A DNA stretch of 64,000 nt from an uncultured Myxococcales bacterium (GTDB lineage: Bacteria > Myxococcota_A > UBA9042), in NCBI GenBank assembly GCA_903842345.1, contig CAIMLR010000002.1, positions 345,687-409,686 of the forward strand. Reading direction: 5' to 3'. The position numbers and the translations under genes are program-made. Numbering within the stretch: the stretch's first letter is position 1; each line of letters opens with the position of its first letter. Positions 17,801 through 27,079 of this stretch are shown here, piece by piece. Under the pieces are notes generated by a model, which did not search any database, was not told the DNA's origin, and saw only the letters and a list, made by a program, of their open reading frames with translations.

Positions 17801-20800
17801 GCGCCTGCGCAGCCGTCGCTGGTGCAGACGTTGCCGTCGTCGCAGACGGGTGCCGTGCCGCCGACGCAGACGCCGCCCGCGCAGCTGTCGGCCGTGGTGC
17901 AGGCGTTGCCATCGGTGCACACCGCGCCGTCGTTGCCCGCAGCGTGCTGGCAGCCGTTGGCGACGTCGCAGGAATCGACCGTGCACGGCTTGCCGTCGTC
18001 GCAGTTGACGCCGACGCCCTGACAGAACTTGCCGGCGCACGCATCGCCCGTCGTGCAGGCGTTGCCATCGGTGCACGCGGTGCCGGCTTGGACGGCGTTG
18101 TGGACGCACGCGCCGCCGCTGCAGGAATCCGCGGTGCACGCGTTGCCGTCATTGCAATCGAGTGCGCCGGTGCCCGTGCACACCTTGTTGGCGCAAACGT
18201 CGCCGGTCGTGCAGGCGTCGTTGTCCGTGCAGGCGAGGCTATTGGCGGTGAAGACGCACGCGCTGGTGAGGCTGCTACAGCTGTCGTCCGTGCACACATT
18301 GCCGTCCGCGCAGAGGTGGGCAGTTCCGACGCACGCGCCCGCGACGCACGCGTCGTTGTCCGTGCAGAAGTTGCCGTCGCTGCAGGTGCCGCTGTTCATC
18401 GGCGTGTTGCTGCAGCCGCCCGTGGCGCTGCAGACGTCCAGCGTGCAGGGATTGCTGTCGGCGCACACCGCGTTGCTCGGCGTGCCGGTGCACGCCTTGT
18501 TGGCGCAGACGTCGCCGGTCGTGCAGGCCACGCCGTCGTTGCAGCTCAGCGCATTGGCGGCGTTGACGCAGCCGGTTGCGGTGTCGCAGGAATCGCTGGT
18601 GCAGACGTTGTTGTCATTGCAGTCGACCACCGTGCCCTTGCACGCGTTGGCGTTGTTGCACGCGTCGCCGGTCGTGCAGGCGCTGCCGTCGCTGCATGCG
18701 GCGCCGACGCCAAGCGGCGTGTAGACGCAGCCGGTGCCCACCGCGCAGGTGTCCGTCGTGCACGGGTTGTTGTCATTGCAGACTTGGCCGACGCCCTGAC
18801 AGCTCGCGCCCACGCACACGTCGCCCGTGGTGCACGGGTTGCCATCGTTACAGGCGATCGCGCTGGCTACGGCCGTGTGCACGCAGCCGCTGGCCACGTT
18901 GCAGCTGTCCGTCGTGCAAGCGTTGTTGTCGTCGCAGGACACTGTCGCGCCCACGCAGACGCCGCCCGTACACGCATCGCCGCTTGTGCATGCGCTGCCG
19001 TCCGAGCACGCGCCCGCCGCGTTGGCATGCAGGCAAAGGCCGGTGCTGCTCTCGCAGCTGTCCGCCGTGCAGACGTTGGCGTCCGAGCAGTTCTTCACCG
19101 TGCCGTTCCCGCACACGCCGGCGCTGCAGGTCTCGCCAAAAGTGCAGTTGTCCGCGTCGAGGCACGCCGTGCCGGACAAGTTGCTGTGCGTGCAGCCCTT
19201 GACGCTGTCGCAGCCGTCGGCCGTGCACGCGTTGGTGTCGTCGCAGAGCGCCGCGGACGCAGTGCCCGTGCACGCGCCGTTGCCGCAGACGTCATTGATC
19301 GTGCACGCGACGCCGTCGTTGCACGCCGCGCTGTTGTTGGTGAAGACGCAGCCGGTTTTGGCGGTGCAGCTGTCGTCCGTGCAACTGTTGTTGTCCGTGC
19401 AGACGATCGCCGTGCCGGTGCATTTGCCGTTGCCGCAGGTGTCTTTGGCGGTGCACTGGCTGCCATCGTCGCAGGTGGCGCCGTCATTGCCGGCGGCGGC
19501 GAAGCAGCCGTTGACGGTGTCACAGCCGTCCGCGGTGCACGGGTCGCCGTCATTGCAAACAAGCGCGGTACCCTTGCAGACCATGCCCACGCACACATCG
19601 GACTGCGTGCACGCATTGCCGTCGCTGCACGGGCTGATCGGGCCGACCGCCGCGCTGGGGCCATGGACGCAACCGAGCTTGGTGTCGCACGTGTCCATCG
19701 TGCACGGATTGCCGTCGTCGCAGTGGGTGGCGATGCCGGCGCATTTGCCGCCGCCACACGCGTCGTCGCTGGTGCATGCGTCGCCGTCGTTGCAGAGGCC
19801 CGTCAGGTCCTTGTGCACGCACCCGTTGACGACGTCGCACAGGTCCGCGGTGCAGACTTGGCCGTCGTCGCAATTCGGCGCCATGCCCGGGTTGCATTTG
19901 CCGTCGGCGCACACGTCAAGCAGCGTGCATGCGTTGCCGTCGTCGCACGCGGCGCTGTTGGCCACGTGCGTGCAGCCCGCACTGTCGGAGCACGTGTCGT
20001 TGGTGCACGCGTTGCCGTCGTCGCAGTTCGCCACCACGCCCAGGCACTTGCCGCCGAGGCACGCGTCCTGGACGCTGCATTTCTGGCCGTCGTCGCACGC
20101 GGCGCCGTCGTCGTTGACGTTGACGCAGCCAACGTCCGGCGCGCAGCTGTCCTTGGTGCAGGCGTTCAGGTCGTCGCAGTTCAGCGGGGCGCCAAACGCG
20201 CATTTGCCGGCCAAGCACGCGTCGGCCAGCGTGCAGGCGTTGTTGTCGGAGCAGGGATTCGCGTCGTTGGCGGTGTACGTGCACCCGAGCTTGCCGTCGC
20301 AGCTGTCGTCCGTGCACGGGTTGCCGTCATTGCAGACAAGCGGCTCGCCCGGCGCGCAGGTTCCTTGGCTGCAGGTGTCGCCCTGCGTGCAGACGTTGCC
20401 GTCCTCGCAGGCCAGCGCGATCGGCGCGTGCGTGCAGCCAGCGAGCTGATCGCACCCGTCCGCGGTGCAAACGTTGCCATCGCTGCAGTCAATGGCCTTG
20501 CCCAAGCACTTGCCGGCTTGGCAGACGTCGCTCGCCGTGCAGGCGTCGCCATCGCTGCAGGAGACAAAATCCATCGCCGTGTGCTGGCAGCCGCTGTCGA
20601 TCGCGCAACTGTCCTGCGTGCACGGATTCTGGTCGTCGCAGTTGACGGCCTCGCCCGGCGCGCACTTGCCGTTCTTGCACGCGTCGCCGGTGGTGCAGGC
20701 TGTGCCGTCGCTGCACGTGATGGCGTTGGGCAGGTGGACGCAGCCGTCCACGTCCGAGCACGTGTCGTCGCTGCACGGGTTGCCGTCGTCGCAGTTGGGC

Positions 20801-22944
20801 ACGAGTCCCTGACAGACGGCGTGCAGGCACGCGTCGTTGATGCTGCACTTCTGGCCGTCGTCGCACGGAATGCCGTCGGCGTCCTTGTAGACGCAGCCGG
20901 TGTCAAACGCGCAGCCGTCTTTGGTGCAGAACTTGCCGTCGTCGCACAGCAGGTTGCCCTGCGGCGCACATTGGCCGTTCTGGCACGTGTCGCCGGTGGT
21001 GCACGCGTTGCCGTCGGAGCACGTGCCCGTGGCCGCCGCATGCACGCAGCCGAGCAGTTTGTTGCAGGAATCCGCGGTACACGCGTTGCCGTCGTCGCAC
21101 GCGATCGCTTGGCCGGGGGCGCATTTGCCGTCGACGCACGTGTCGTTGGCGGTGCAGGCGTCGCCGTCAGCGCACGCGATCGTGAGCGCCGTGTGGACGC
21201 AGCCCTTCTGCTTGTCGCACTGGTCGGCCGTGCAGACGTTGCCGTCGTCGCAGCCAATCGCCGCGCCGACGCAGACGCCGTTCACGCACGCATCGCTCGC
21301 CGTGCACGCGTCATTGTCGGAACACGCGCCCGTGCTGAGGACGTGCTTGCAGCCGCTCGCGACCTCGCAGGAGTCGACGGTGCACGGCTTGCCGTCGTCG
21401 CAGTCGAGCGCCGCGCCCGCCGCGCATTGGCCGCCCTTGCACGCGTCGCCGGTGCTGCAGGCGTTGCCGTCATCGCATGCGACCGTGTTGGGGAGGTGGA
21501 CGCAGCCAGCCGCGTCGGTGCACGTGTCGTCCGTGCAGGGGTTGCCGTCTGCGCATTGCGGGATCACGCCCTCGCACTTGCCGTGCAGGCAAGCGTCATT
21601 GGCGGAGCACTTCTGGCCATCGTCGCACGGCGCACCGTCGGCGTCTGTGTGCACGCAGCCGTCCTGCAAGTTGCACGAGTCCACGGTGCACACGTTGCCG
21701 TCATCGCAGGCCAACACGCCCGCGGGCGTGCATTTGCCGTCCTGGCAGGCGTCGCCGGTCGTGCAGGCGTTGCCGTCGCTGCAGGTCCCGGTCGCCGCCA
21801 GGTGGACGCAGCCGTTGATCGTGTCGCAGTTGTCGGTGGTGCAGACGTTGCCGTCGTCGCAACCGGGTTCGCTGCCGGGCGCGCATTTGCCGGCGTCGCA
21901 TACGTCGCCCGCGGTGCAGGGATTGCCGTCGCTGCAGGAGCCGCTCACCGCCGCGTGGACGCAGCCCGTGGCGCCGTTGCAGCTGTCCGCCGTGCACGCG
22001 TTGTTGTCATCGCAGTCCACGGTCGCGCCAATGCACAGGCCCACGAGGCACGTATCGCCGGCGGTGCAGGCGTCGCCGTCCGTGCAGAAGCCGTCGCTCT
22101 GGGTGTGGCTGCAGCCGTCGACGAGGTCGCACGCGTCGATCGTGCACGGATTGCCGTCTTCGCAGGTCAGGATGCCGCCGCCGAGGCACTTGCCGGCCTT
22201 GCAGCCGTCCGGTCCGGTGCAGGCGTTGCCGTCGTCGCACGTCGCGGCGTTGGGCATGTGCACGCAGCCGGTGGTGTCGTCACAGGTGTCGTCGGTGCAG
22301 GCGTTGTCGTCCGCGCAATCCGGCACGATGCCGAGGCACTTGCCGCCCTGACACACGTCCTGCGCGCTGCACTTCTGGCCGTCGTCGCAGACAACGCCGT
22401 TGGCAAACGCGTGGGTGCAGCCGATTTGCAGGTCGCACGCGTCCTTGGTGCAGACGTTGTTGTCGTCGCAATCCATGCTCGCGCCGCCGGCGCACGAGCC
22501 GTTCTGGCACTTGTCGTTGGTTGTGCACGCGTTGCCGTCGTCGCACGCGTTGGTGCTGGGGCTGTAGGCGCAGACGCCCTTGCTGCAGGTGCCCGTCAAG
22601 CACGGCGATTCGACGCTGCAGTCGCTGTCCAGCGTGCAACCGACAGGCACGTCGACCTGGACGACGTCGCTGTCCGCGGCGTCAAAGCCGTCGAGGCCAA
22701 TCGCGTCCTTGGCATCCTGACCGGTCACTTCAGAGGGGACAACGTCGGCTGTGTCCTTGGCATCCTGAGCGTCGCCGACGACTTGCGCGTCATCGCCGCC
22801 GTCGGGGAGCGTCACCGCGTCTGCCGTCGTCGCATTCGACGGCGTGCCGCACGCGATGAGGGAAACGAAAAGCGCGGTCATCGCCACAAAAGCCGACCAC
22901 CGCCGCCAACTGCCAATCGCCGTTACGTCGTCACGCTGCACCAT
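14806..22944 (-). CDS. Giant cysteine-rich tandem-repeat surface lipoprotein
   Basis: One 2,712-residue frame. The N-terminus has a signal peptide with lipobox LIAC (Cys32), then an Asp/Ala-rich linker to about residue 102. From about residue 103 to 2,385 the protein is tandem repeats of roughly 50 residues built from two half-units, CxDGNxCTxxDxCxxGxC and CDDxNxCTxDSCDxxxGCxH. Eight late units have a different half with CHxxGxCDxxTGxCSNP. The last 325 residues lack cysteines and look like a beta-propeller or other all-beta domain (many short GG/ST-rich strands). AGGAGG precedes the ATG. It is probably an outer-surface rod stiffened by disulfides with a terminal binding domain. No enzymatic motif is seen; ligand and function are unknown. 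Confidence 0.9.
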   Translation of the reverse strand: MVQRDDVTAIGSWRRWSAFVAMTALFVSLIACGTPSNATTADAVTLPDGGDDAQVVGDAQDAKDTADVVPSEVTGQDAKDAIGLDGFDAADSDVVQVDVPVGCTLDSDCSVESPCLTGTCSKGVCAYSPSTNACDDGNACTTNDKCQNGSCAGGASMDCDDNNVCTKDACDLQIGCTHAFANGVVCDDGQKCSAQDVCQGGKCLGIVPDCADDNACTDDTCDDTTGCVHMPNAATCDDGNACTGPDGCKAGKCLGGGILTCEDGNPCTIDACDLVDGCSHTQSDGFCTDGDACTAGDTCLVGLCIGATVDCDDNNACTADSCNGATGCVHAAVSGSCSDGNPCTAGDVCDAGKCAPGSEPGCDDGNVCTTDNCDTINGCVHLAATGTCSDGNACTTGDACQDGKCTPAGVLACDDGNVCTVDSCNLQDGCVHTDADGAPCDDGQKCSANDACLHGKCEGVIPQCADGNPCTDDTCTDAAGCVHLPNTVACDDGNACSTGDACKGGQCAAGAALDCDDGKPCTVDSCEVASGCKHVLSTGACSDNDACTASDACVNGVCVGAAIGCDDGNVCTADQCDKQKGCVHTALTIACADGDACTANDTCVDGKCAPGQAIACDDGNACTADSCNKLLGCVHAAATGTCSDGNACTTGDTCQNGQCAPQGNLLCDDGKFCTKDGCAFDTGCVYKDADGIPCDDGQKCSINDACLHAVCQGLVPNCDDGNPCSDDTCSDVDGCVHLPNAITCSDGTACTTGDACKNGKCAPGEAVNCDDQNPCTQDSCAIDSGCQHTAMDFVSCSDGDACTASDVCQAGKCLGKAIDCSDGNVCTADGCDQLAGCTHAPIALACEDGNVCTQGDTCSQGTCAPGEPLVCNDGNPCTDDSCDGKLGCTYTANDANPCSDNNACTLADACLAGKCAFGAPLNCDDLNACTKDSCAPDVGCVNVNDDGAACDDGQKCSVQDACLGGKCLGVVANCDDGNACTNDTCSDSAGCTHVANSAACDDGNACTLLDVCADGKCNPGMAPNCDDGQVCTADLCDVVNGCVHKDLTGLCNDGDACTSDDACGGGKCAGIATHCDDGNPCTMDTCDTKLGCVHGPSAAVGPISPCSDGNACTQSDVCVGMVCKGTALVCNDGDPCTADGCDTVNGCFAAAGNDGATCDDGSQCTAKDTCGNGKCTGTAIVCTDNNSCTDDSCTAKTGCVFTNNSAACNDGVACTINDVCGNGACTGTASAALCDDTNACTADGCDSVKGCTHSNLSGTACLDADNCTFGETCSAGVCGNGTVKNCSDANVCTADSCESSTGLCLHANAAGACSDGSACTSGDACTGGVCVGATVSCDDNNACTTDSCNVASGCVHTAVASAIACNDGNPCTTGDVCVGASCQGVGQVCNDNNPCTTDTCAVGTGCVYTPLGVGAACSDGSACTTGDACNNANACKGTVVDCNDNNVCTSDSCDTATGCVNAANALSCNDGVACTTGDVCANKACTGTPSNAVCADSNPCTLDVCSATGGCSNTPMNSGTCSDGNFCTDNDACVAGACVGTAHLCADGNVCTDDSCSSLTSACVFTANSLACTDNDACTTGDVCANKVCTGTGALDCNDGNACTADSCSGGACVHNAVQAGTACTDGNACTTGDACAGKFCQGVGVNCDDGKPCTVDSCDVANGCQHAAGNDGAVCTDGNACTTADSCAGGVCVGGTAPVCDDGNVCTSDGCAGATGCVFTPLSVGSCSDNNTCTTSDTCSNGVCIGSLTPCDDNNVCTNDACLTGVGCKYTSANEGAVCSDGSPCTLNDKCVAGACTGTATLNCDDNNACTTDSCDANGCAHSNNTLPCSDGNACTQNDACSGGGCQAGAPVVCAAQDQCHVAGVCDPTAGTCSQPVKADDTACNDGNACTQSDTCQAGACNGSNPVVCAAADQCHDAGTCDVATGTCSNPAKANGTACNDGALCTSGDVCTGGSCGGTAITCAASDGCHVAGVCDASTGACSNPAAANGTACSDGDLCTNGDTCQGGACAAGTATLCAASDACHTAGLCDPGSGVCSNPILANGAACSDGNACTLSDTCQSGICTGAVPVVCSALDQCHNAGQCDTSSGTCSNPVKNNGSTCNDGNACTQTDACTNGTCAGANPVLCVASDACHDPGTCDSSTGICSASVAKTNGTGCSDGNACTQTDTCENGACTGANPVICSGDACHDGGTCNPASGQCGVGAAKPNGTACADGNACTQTDTCENGTCTGSNPVVCLTGDACHDAGVCDTATGACLNGQAKPAGTACNDSNGCTTGETCSAGGVCGAPTSSLPADCGTGNACNTPTCTSTGASSHTCGTEFAAATTTCSDGVSCTGVAGADKCDGSGSCAAGATQVAYTTCTASTGATDGVCDGGALATSCTQAFWYTQIAGNSGNTAAVSIVKYFLNGTSGGATAFAATSATPHLTITGSSANEGGISRSNNGKYAVLAGYSLQSGTSLQDSSSKLVGRLGPSDATPTYSGVFSSSGGLMSSVASDDGTQFWIGNAGSNPSVGIYYLATLTATTVVNIMTSPNMTRGVQIFNSQLYAIGATSSNRNVFSVSGGMRTTTGGTATTLAAIATTEASHAMAFVAQHPKLGNATVMYVADATATTGGVTRWVLNAGTWTKSPTTGAGAWAVPLTTGARGVAAWSDGTDVQLVVTAATGSSSSTWLYKMTDSGATQTTPAAITIPTYTTNYTYRGVTVAPHL
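15790..22638 (-). repeat. Cysteine-rich tandem repeat array inside the giant lipoprotein
   Basis: About 6.8 kb of imperfect tandem repeats with a period near 150 bp, an estimated 40-45 units by eye. Units are degenerate at DNA level but keep Cys spacing strictly. Within 16,060-17,400 a 55-residue subtype with PVVCAAxDxCHxxGxCD replaces the usual second half-unit eight times in a row. The alternation of units suggests repeated internal duplication. Confidence 0.85.
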
Positions 22945-23286
22945 GTTGTCCTCCTGGCACCTGCAGCCGACCAGACGGCCTTGCAGATGGGCGGAGTCTG
23001 CGCGCTGCGTTGTCCTTGCTCAACGAAATGGCCAGCTATTTTGTCGCAGATTTGTCATGAAATACCTCTGGAAACAACAAGAATGCCGGTCGACATTGAC
23101 GCCTGTCAGGACCAAAATGGTCGGAAATTGCCTGCTTTGACGCACGACAATTTGCCAAAAACAAGGTGCAACAAGTAGGCAATTGCCGGCGCCATGCCAA
23201 CGGGTTGACGCGGCTGGAGCGCTCCCGCAGAGTGCGCGGTCAGCAAACCGCGACGTGATCGCGGCTACCTCGCAACGGAGTTCAGC
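22945..23286. other. Divergent intergenic region between giant lipoprotein and SDR gene
   Basis: These 342 bases separate genes pointing in opposite directions and should contain both promoters. The stretch is less GC-rich than its neighbours, with recurring AATTTGCC and AATTGCC words around 23,125-23,190. No small gene was recognised and no promoter pair is convincing enough to mark. Confidence 0.45.
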
Positions 23287-24207
23287 ATGTCCATTTACGC
23301 ACGCCTCGCCGGCAAAGGTCGGAGCGGCTTTGGCTACGGTTCCACGGCAGAACAGGTCACGGAAGGGCTGTCGCTGGCGGGCAAGACGATCCTCGTCACG
23401 GGATGCAACTCTGGCCTTGGCCATGAAGCGCTGCGGGTCCTGACCAAGCGGGGCGCGCGCGTCGTCGGCACCGCGCGGTCTTTGGACAAAGCCAAGGCGG
23501 CGTGCGCGAGCGTTCAGGGCGACACGATTCCGCTGGCGTGCGAATTGGCCGATCCGGCGAGCGTCCGCGCGTGCGTCGCAGCCGTGAAAGCCGCCGGCCT
23601 GCGCCTGGACGCGATCATCTGCAACGCCGGCATCATGGCGCTGCCCAAGCTGCAACAGGCGTACGGCTACGAGCTGCAGTTCTTCACCAACCACATCGGC
23701 CACTTCATCCTCGTGACCGGCCTGCTCGACCAGCTGACCGACGACGGCCGCGTGGTCATGCTCAGCAGCGCGGCGCACAAGATGGCGCCCAAGGTCGGCA
23801 TCCAGTTTGACAACCTCTCCGGCGCCACGGGCTACCGCGATTGGACGCAGTATGGTCAGTCGAAGCTGGCCAATCTGTTGTTCGCCAAGGAGCTGGCGCG
23901 GCGCTTCGCCGGGACGAAGAAGACCGCCAATGCGGTGCATCCCGGCGTCATCCAGACCAACCTGGGCCGGCACATGAACCCGATCGCGCAGTTCTTTTTT
24001 GGCCTGAGCGACAAGATCGCCCTCAAGTCGATTCCGCAAGGCGCAGCGACGGAGGTCTACGTGGCGGTGCATCCAGCGACCGCCGGCATCTCCGGTGCGT
24101 ATTTTGCCGACTGCAACGTCGCCCAGTCGCGCCCGGATGCGGACGATGCGGCGCTCGCGCGCAAGCTCTGGCAGGTCTCCGAGGAAATCGTCGCCCAACT
24201 GCCGTAA
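23287..24207 (+). CDS. Short-chain dehydrogenase/reductase (retinol-dehydrogenase-like)
   Basis: A 306-residue classical SDR starting MSIYARLAGKGRSGFGYGS. Cofactor motif TGCNSGLG near residue 39, CNAGIM, catalytic Ser in MLSSAAH and YGQSK are all present, and the helix NHIGHFILV holds the structural Asn. The arginine after the second strand (TARSLDKAK) suggests NADP preference. It reduces or oxidises a carbonyl/alcohol; the substrate is unknown but the sequence is nearest to retinol dehydrogenase/WWOX-type members. It precedes the acyltransferase by 12 nt, so the three genes at 23,287-26,957 are probably one operon. Confidence 0.9.
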   Translation: MSIYARLAGKGRSGFGYGSTAEQVTEGLSLAGKTILVTGCNSGLGHEALRVLTKRGARVVGTARSLDKAKAACASVQGDTIPLACELADPASVRACVAAVKAAGLRLDAIICNAGIMALPKLQQAYGYELQFFTNHIGHFILVTGLLDQLTDDGRVVMLSSAAHKMAPKVGIQFDNLSGATGYRDWTQYGQSKLANLLFAKELARRFAGTKKTANAVHPGVIQTNLGRHMNPIAQFFFGLSDKIALKSIPQGAATEVYVAVHPATAGISGAYFADCNVAQSRPDADDAALARKLWQVSEEIVAQLP

Positions 24208-24219
24208 GCGAGGCCGACC

Positions 24220-25077
24220 GTGCATCACCTTCGCTGGGGCAACGTGACCGTCGCTGAGCCGGGGCGCATTTCCCCTCGCTGGGTCGCGCTGATTGACCGG
24301 TACTTGCTGCCGATCGTCCGGCTGCTGTGGCGGCCGACGCTGACGGGCACGGAGAACCTGCCGACGGATGGGCCGTTCCTGCTTGTGGCCAACCACTCCG
24401 CCGGCATGGGCGTGGCGGAGATCCACAGTTTTCTCGCGCTGTATCTGCATCAGGTGGGCGCCGCGCGGCCGTTGGCCGGTTTTGCGCTGCCCCTGGGCTT
24501 TCAGGTCTGGCCGCTCTCCGCCGCGCATCGGGAGCTGGGCACGATTCCGTCCACCTATGCCGCAGCTGAAGCGACGCTGGCCCGCGGCGTGCCGATCCTG
24601 ATCTTTCCCGGCGGCGATCACGAATCCCTCGCGCCGATCTGGCGCGCCAATCGCGTGGATTTCGGCGGTCGACTGGGCTTTTTGCGCATTGCGCGCGCCG
24701 CCGGCGTGCCCATTGTGCCGCTGGGAATTCGCGGCGGCCACATGACCGCGCCGATCCTCTTGCGCGGCAAGTGGCTGGCCAACGTGCTGGTGACGCCGCG
24801 CCTGATCGGCGTCAAGCGCTGGGGCGTGTCCGTGCTGGGCGTGCTGGGCGCGATCGCCCTCGGCGCCTGGCTGCCGGTGATGTGGCCAGTTCGCGCGGGC
24901 ATCATCTGGCTGTGGTTGGGCTCGCCGCTGACCTTTCTGCCGTGGCTGCCCTGGACGCTGCGACTGCAGATTGGCGCGCCAATCGCGGCGGTGGACCTGT
25001 TTGCCGACGGTTCCGATGCGGCGTTGCGGCAGGCACTCCAGCGGGTGCAGGGCGCTGTCCAGGCGGAGGCCTCATGA
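24220..25077 (+). CDS. PlsC-like lysophospholipid acyltransferase
   Basis: A 285-residue membrane-associated acyltransferase (GTG start; AGG a few bases upstream). The catalytic histidine sits in LLVANHSAGMGVAE. The usual HX4D aspartate is not at the expected place, where glycine occurs. FPGGDHES stands in for the FPEGTRS glycerol-phosphate site, and VPIVPLGIRGGH is the conserved fourth block. The C-terminal third is strongly hydrophobic (two or three membrane segments). Such enzymes move an acyl chain onto a lysolipid or other alcohol. The atypical motifs suggest a divergent substrate. The stop overlaps the next start (ATGA). Confidence 0.8.
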   Translation: MHHLRWGNVTVAEPGRISPRWVALIDRYLLPIVRLLWRPTLTGTENLPTDGPFLLVANHSAGMGVAEIHSFLALYLHQVGAARPLAGFALPLGFQVWPLSAAHRELGTIPSTYAAAEATLARGVPILIFPGGDHESLAPIWRANRVDFGGRLGFLRIARAAGVPIVPLGIRGGHMTAPILLRGKWLANVLVTPRLIGVKRWGVSVLGVLGAIALGAWLPVMWPVRAGIIWLWLGSPLTFLPWLPWTLRLQIGAPIAAVDLFADGSDAALRQALQRVQGAVQAEAS

Positions 25078-26957
25078 CGTGCCGCCTGCAGCGTCTCGCT
25101 GCCCGACTGGTTCCCCTGCTGTCCTTCCTGGCGGTGGACGCGCTCGCGGGTCCCGTCCTTGGCGCGGCCGCCGGTCCGCAGCTGGAGCAGGCCTTCGCCG
25201 CGTCGGGCGGTGTGACGCTCGCCGACGCCCAGATCCGCGCAGATCGGGCCGACCTGCGCGTATGCATGCCGGATGCCACGTGCGCGCAGGTCACGCTCGC
25301 GCCGCCGCAGCCGCCGTGCGCGGGCGACCTGACGCCGGCGTTCTGCGTCCAGGTGGGCGATCTGCCGCAGGCGCTGCGGCCGCGTCTCCTCGGAATCCTC
25401 GTGCAGATTCCGGCGACCGTGTGGCAGATGCCGCCGACGCGCACGCCGCCTCCGCCCGCAGCCCAACTGGTTGCCCGCCAGCCGCCCAGGCCCGCGCTGT
25501 CGCAGTGGCCGGATCGCCGTCCTTGGCTGCAACTGGGTCTGGTCGTCGCGCTCTGCGCGCTGCTGTACGCGGCCAGCCGCAGCGTGCGCGGCGCGCTTCT
25601 GGCGGGTGGCATCGCCGTCGTGGGCTTGGCGCTCTGGTGGTGGCAATTTGCCGATGCCGACCTCGCCGACCCTGCGCGTCGTGAAGGCCTGGCGCTCGGT
25701 TGGGAAGCGGTGTGGTGGCTCGTGCCGGTGCTGCTCGGACTGCTCGCTGGTGCTGTGACGCGGCGCTGGCCGCAGTTGCGCGCGCTGCCGCTTGCCATCC
25801 CGGCGAGCTGGGTGTTCGCGCCGCTTGTCGGGTCGCAGCTGTTCCTGGGCGACGCGCTGGGCATGGCGCTGGTCGGCGCGATCGTCGCGCTCTGGCACGG
25901 CGACATCCAGCCCCACCGCGCCCGCCGCTGGCTGCTCGCAGCGGTTGTTTCGGTCCTCGGCCTCGGTGTGCTGGAGGGGGCGCTGCGGGTGCGGCGCCAA
26001 CCGCCTCCGGTCGTCGAGGACGCCCGCGTCCAACTTCTGGCCGCGGCGCAGTGGCAATCCGCGGCGGATCTGGATCTCCAGCACGTGCCGCCTGGCAGCA
26101 GCGCCGCGGGGATGCTGGAGGCGCTGTTCGTCGATCCGCGGCATTTCCGGACCTTGCGCGCGCAGCGGCCAACGGATCGGTGGCTGCTGCATCTGGGCGA
26201 TTCCATGCTGTTTGGCGACGGCATCGCCGCGGACGCCGCCGTCCCCGCGCGTCTGCGAACCCGGCTGCCCGGCCTGGCCCAAGTCAACGCTGGCGTGGCC
26301 GGTTCAACGCTGGACGTCCAGTTCGCCTTCCTCCAGCGCCTGCTCGCCACGTGGCCGGCGCCGACCGCCGTGGTGCTGCACGTCTATCCGCGCAATGACC
26401 TCGTCGGTCTGGACTATCCGTTTGATTTCTGCGCGGGCCAGCCGGTCCTGACGCCGCCGTCCCAGCCCGTCGCGGTGCGCTGCCTGGCGCCTGGCCGCAT
26501 GCCGCTTGTCGATCGTCTGCGGCATTCGCCGTTGCCGTTGCCGCTGGCGCGCGCCGCCCGTTGGTCCTGGCTGGCCCGCTGGCTCGTCGGGGTGCACGCC
26601 GCGTCGCCCGGCGTGTGGGCGCCCGCGGTCGGGGGCGATGCGCCGCACCGCTACGGGCAAATCGCCCGGGCGATGCAGCAGCGCCTGCGCGACAAGCAGA
26701 TCGGGTTCGCCGTGGCGCTCATGCCCGTCCGGCAGCGTGCTCGCCACGACGCGGCGGCGGAAGCGGCGATCTTCCGGACGATCTTTGCCGCGCTGCAGGT
26801 TCCGGTGCTGGACAGCCAACCGCTCTTTGACGCGAACGCGGCCGACGAGGCGTCGCTGTTCCTGCCGGGCGACAACATTCACCTTTCGCCGCAGGGCGCG
26901 GAGTTGTACGCCGGGTGGCTCGCCGGACAGTTGCCACAGGAACTCAAGTTGCCCTGA
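25074..26957 (+). CDS. Membrane-spanning SGNH/GDSL hydrolase
   Basis: A 627-residue protein. It has a signal sequence ([19 protein letters not shown]), a Cys-containing periplasmic stretch and a proline-rich linker, then about five to six hydrophobic helices between roughly residues 145 and 300. A C-terminal SGNH domain follows: block [20 protein letters not shown] with the oxyanion Asn, and [13 protein letters not shown] with the Asp/His pair. SGNH enzymes remove or transfer acyl groups on glycans and lipids, and membrane versions modify exported polysaccharide. The ATGA overlap with the acyltransferase gene argues that the two act on the same envelope component. Confidence 0.82.
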   Translation: MTCRLQRLAARLVPLLSFLAVDALAGPVLGAAAGPQLEQAFAASGGVTLADAQIRADRADLRVCMPDATCAQVTLAPPQPPCAGDLTPAFCVQVGDLPQALRPRLLGILVQIPATVWQMPPTRTPPPPAAQLVARQPPRPALSQWPDRRPWLQLGLVVALCALLYAASRSVRGALLAGGIAVVGLALWWWQFADADLADPARREGLALGWEAVWWLVPVLLGLLAGAVTRRWPQLRALPLAIPASWVFAPLVGSQLFLGDALGMALVGAIVALWHGDIQPHRARRWLLAAVVSVLGLGVLEGALRVRRQPPPVVEDARVQLLAAAQWQSAADLDLQHVPPGSSAAGMLEALFVDPRHFRTLRAQRPTDRWLLHLGDSMLFGDGIAADAAVPARLRTRLPGLAQVNAGVAGSTLDVQFAFLQRLLATWPAPTAVVLHVYPRNDLVGLDYPFDFCAGQPVLTPPSQPVAVRCLAPGRMPLVDRLRHSPLPLPLARAARWSWLARWLVGVHAASPGVWAPAVGGDAPHRYGQIARAMQQRLRDKQIGFAVALMPVRQRARHDAAAEAAIFRTIFAALQVPVLDSQPLFDANAADEASLFLPGDNIHLSPQGAELYAGWLAGQLPQELKLP

Positions 26958-27011
26958 CCCGGCCGTTGACCGTCTCTTGCCAGTCCCGGCGCGCGCCTAC
27001 AGCGGCAAAGT

Positions 27012-27040
27012 TTGACAAGCCTCGCGGCATCACCTTTGCT
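27012..27040 (+). promoter_or_regulatory. Putative promoter of lon
   Basis: TTGACA (27,012-27,017) is a perfect -35 box, 17 bp from a weak TTTGCT (27,035-27,040). A start near 27,048 would give a leader of about 32 nt before the lon ATG. The poor -10 means another sigma factor or an activator may be needed. Confidence 0.4.
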
Positions 27041-27079
27041 GTGAGGGCGCGCCTTCAACCTCCGCGCCATGAGTTGTCG

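Noticed and set aside
15790..22638. CRISPR-like periodicity
   Set aside because: Period near 150 bp, degenerate units and continuous coding; no short identical repeats with unique spacers.
15766..23178. 2,470-codon plus-strand frame opposite the giant lipoprotein
   Set aside because: Its translation is Ala/Arg/Val-rich without motifs or signal. Minus-strand translation has lipobox, Shine-Dalgarno and strict Cys spacing.
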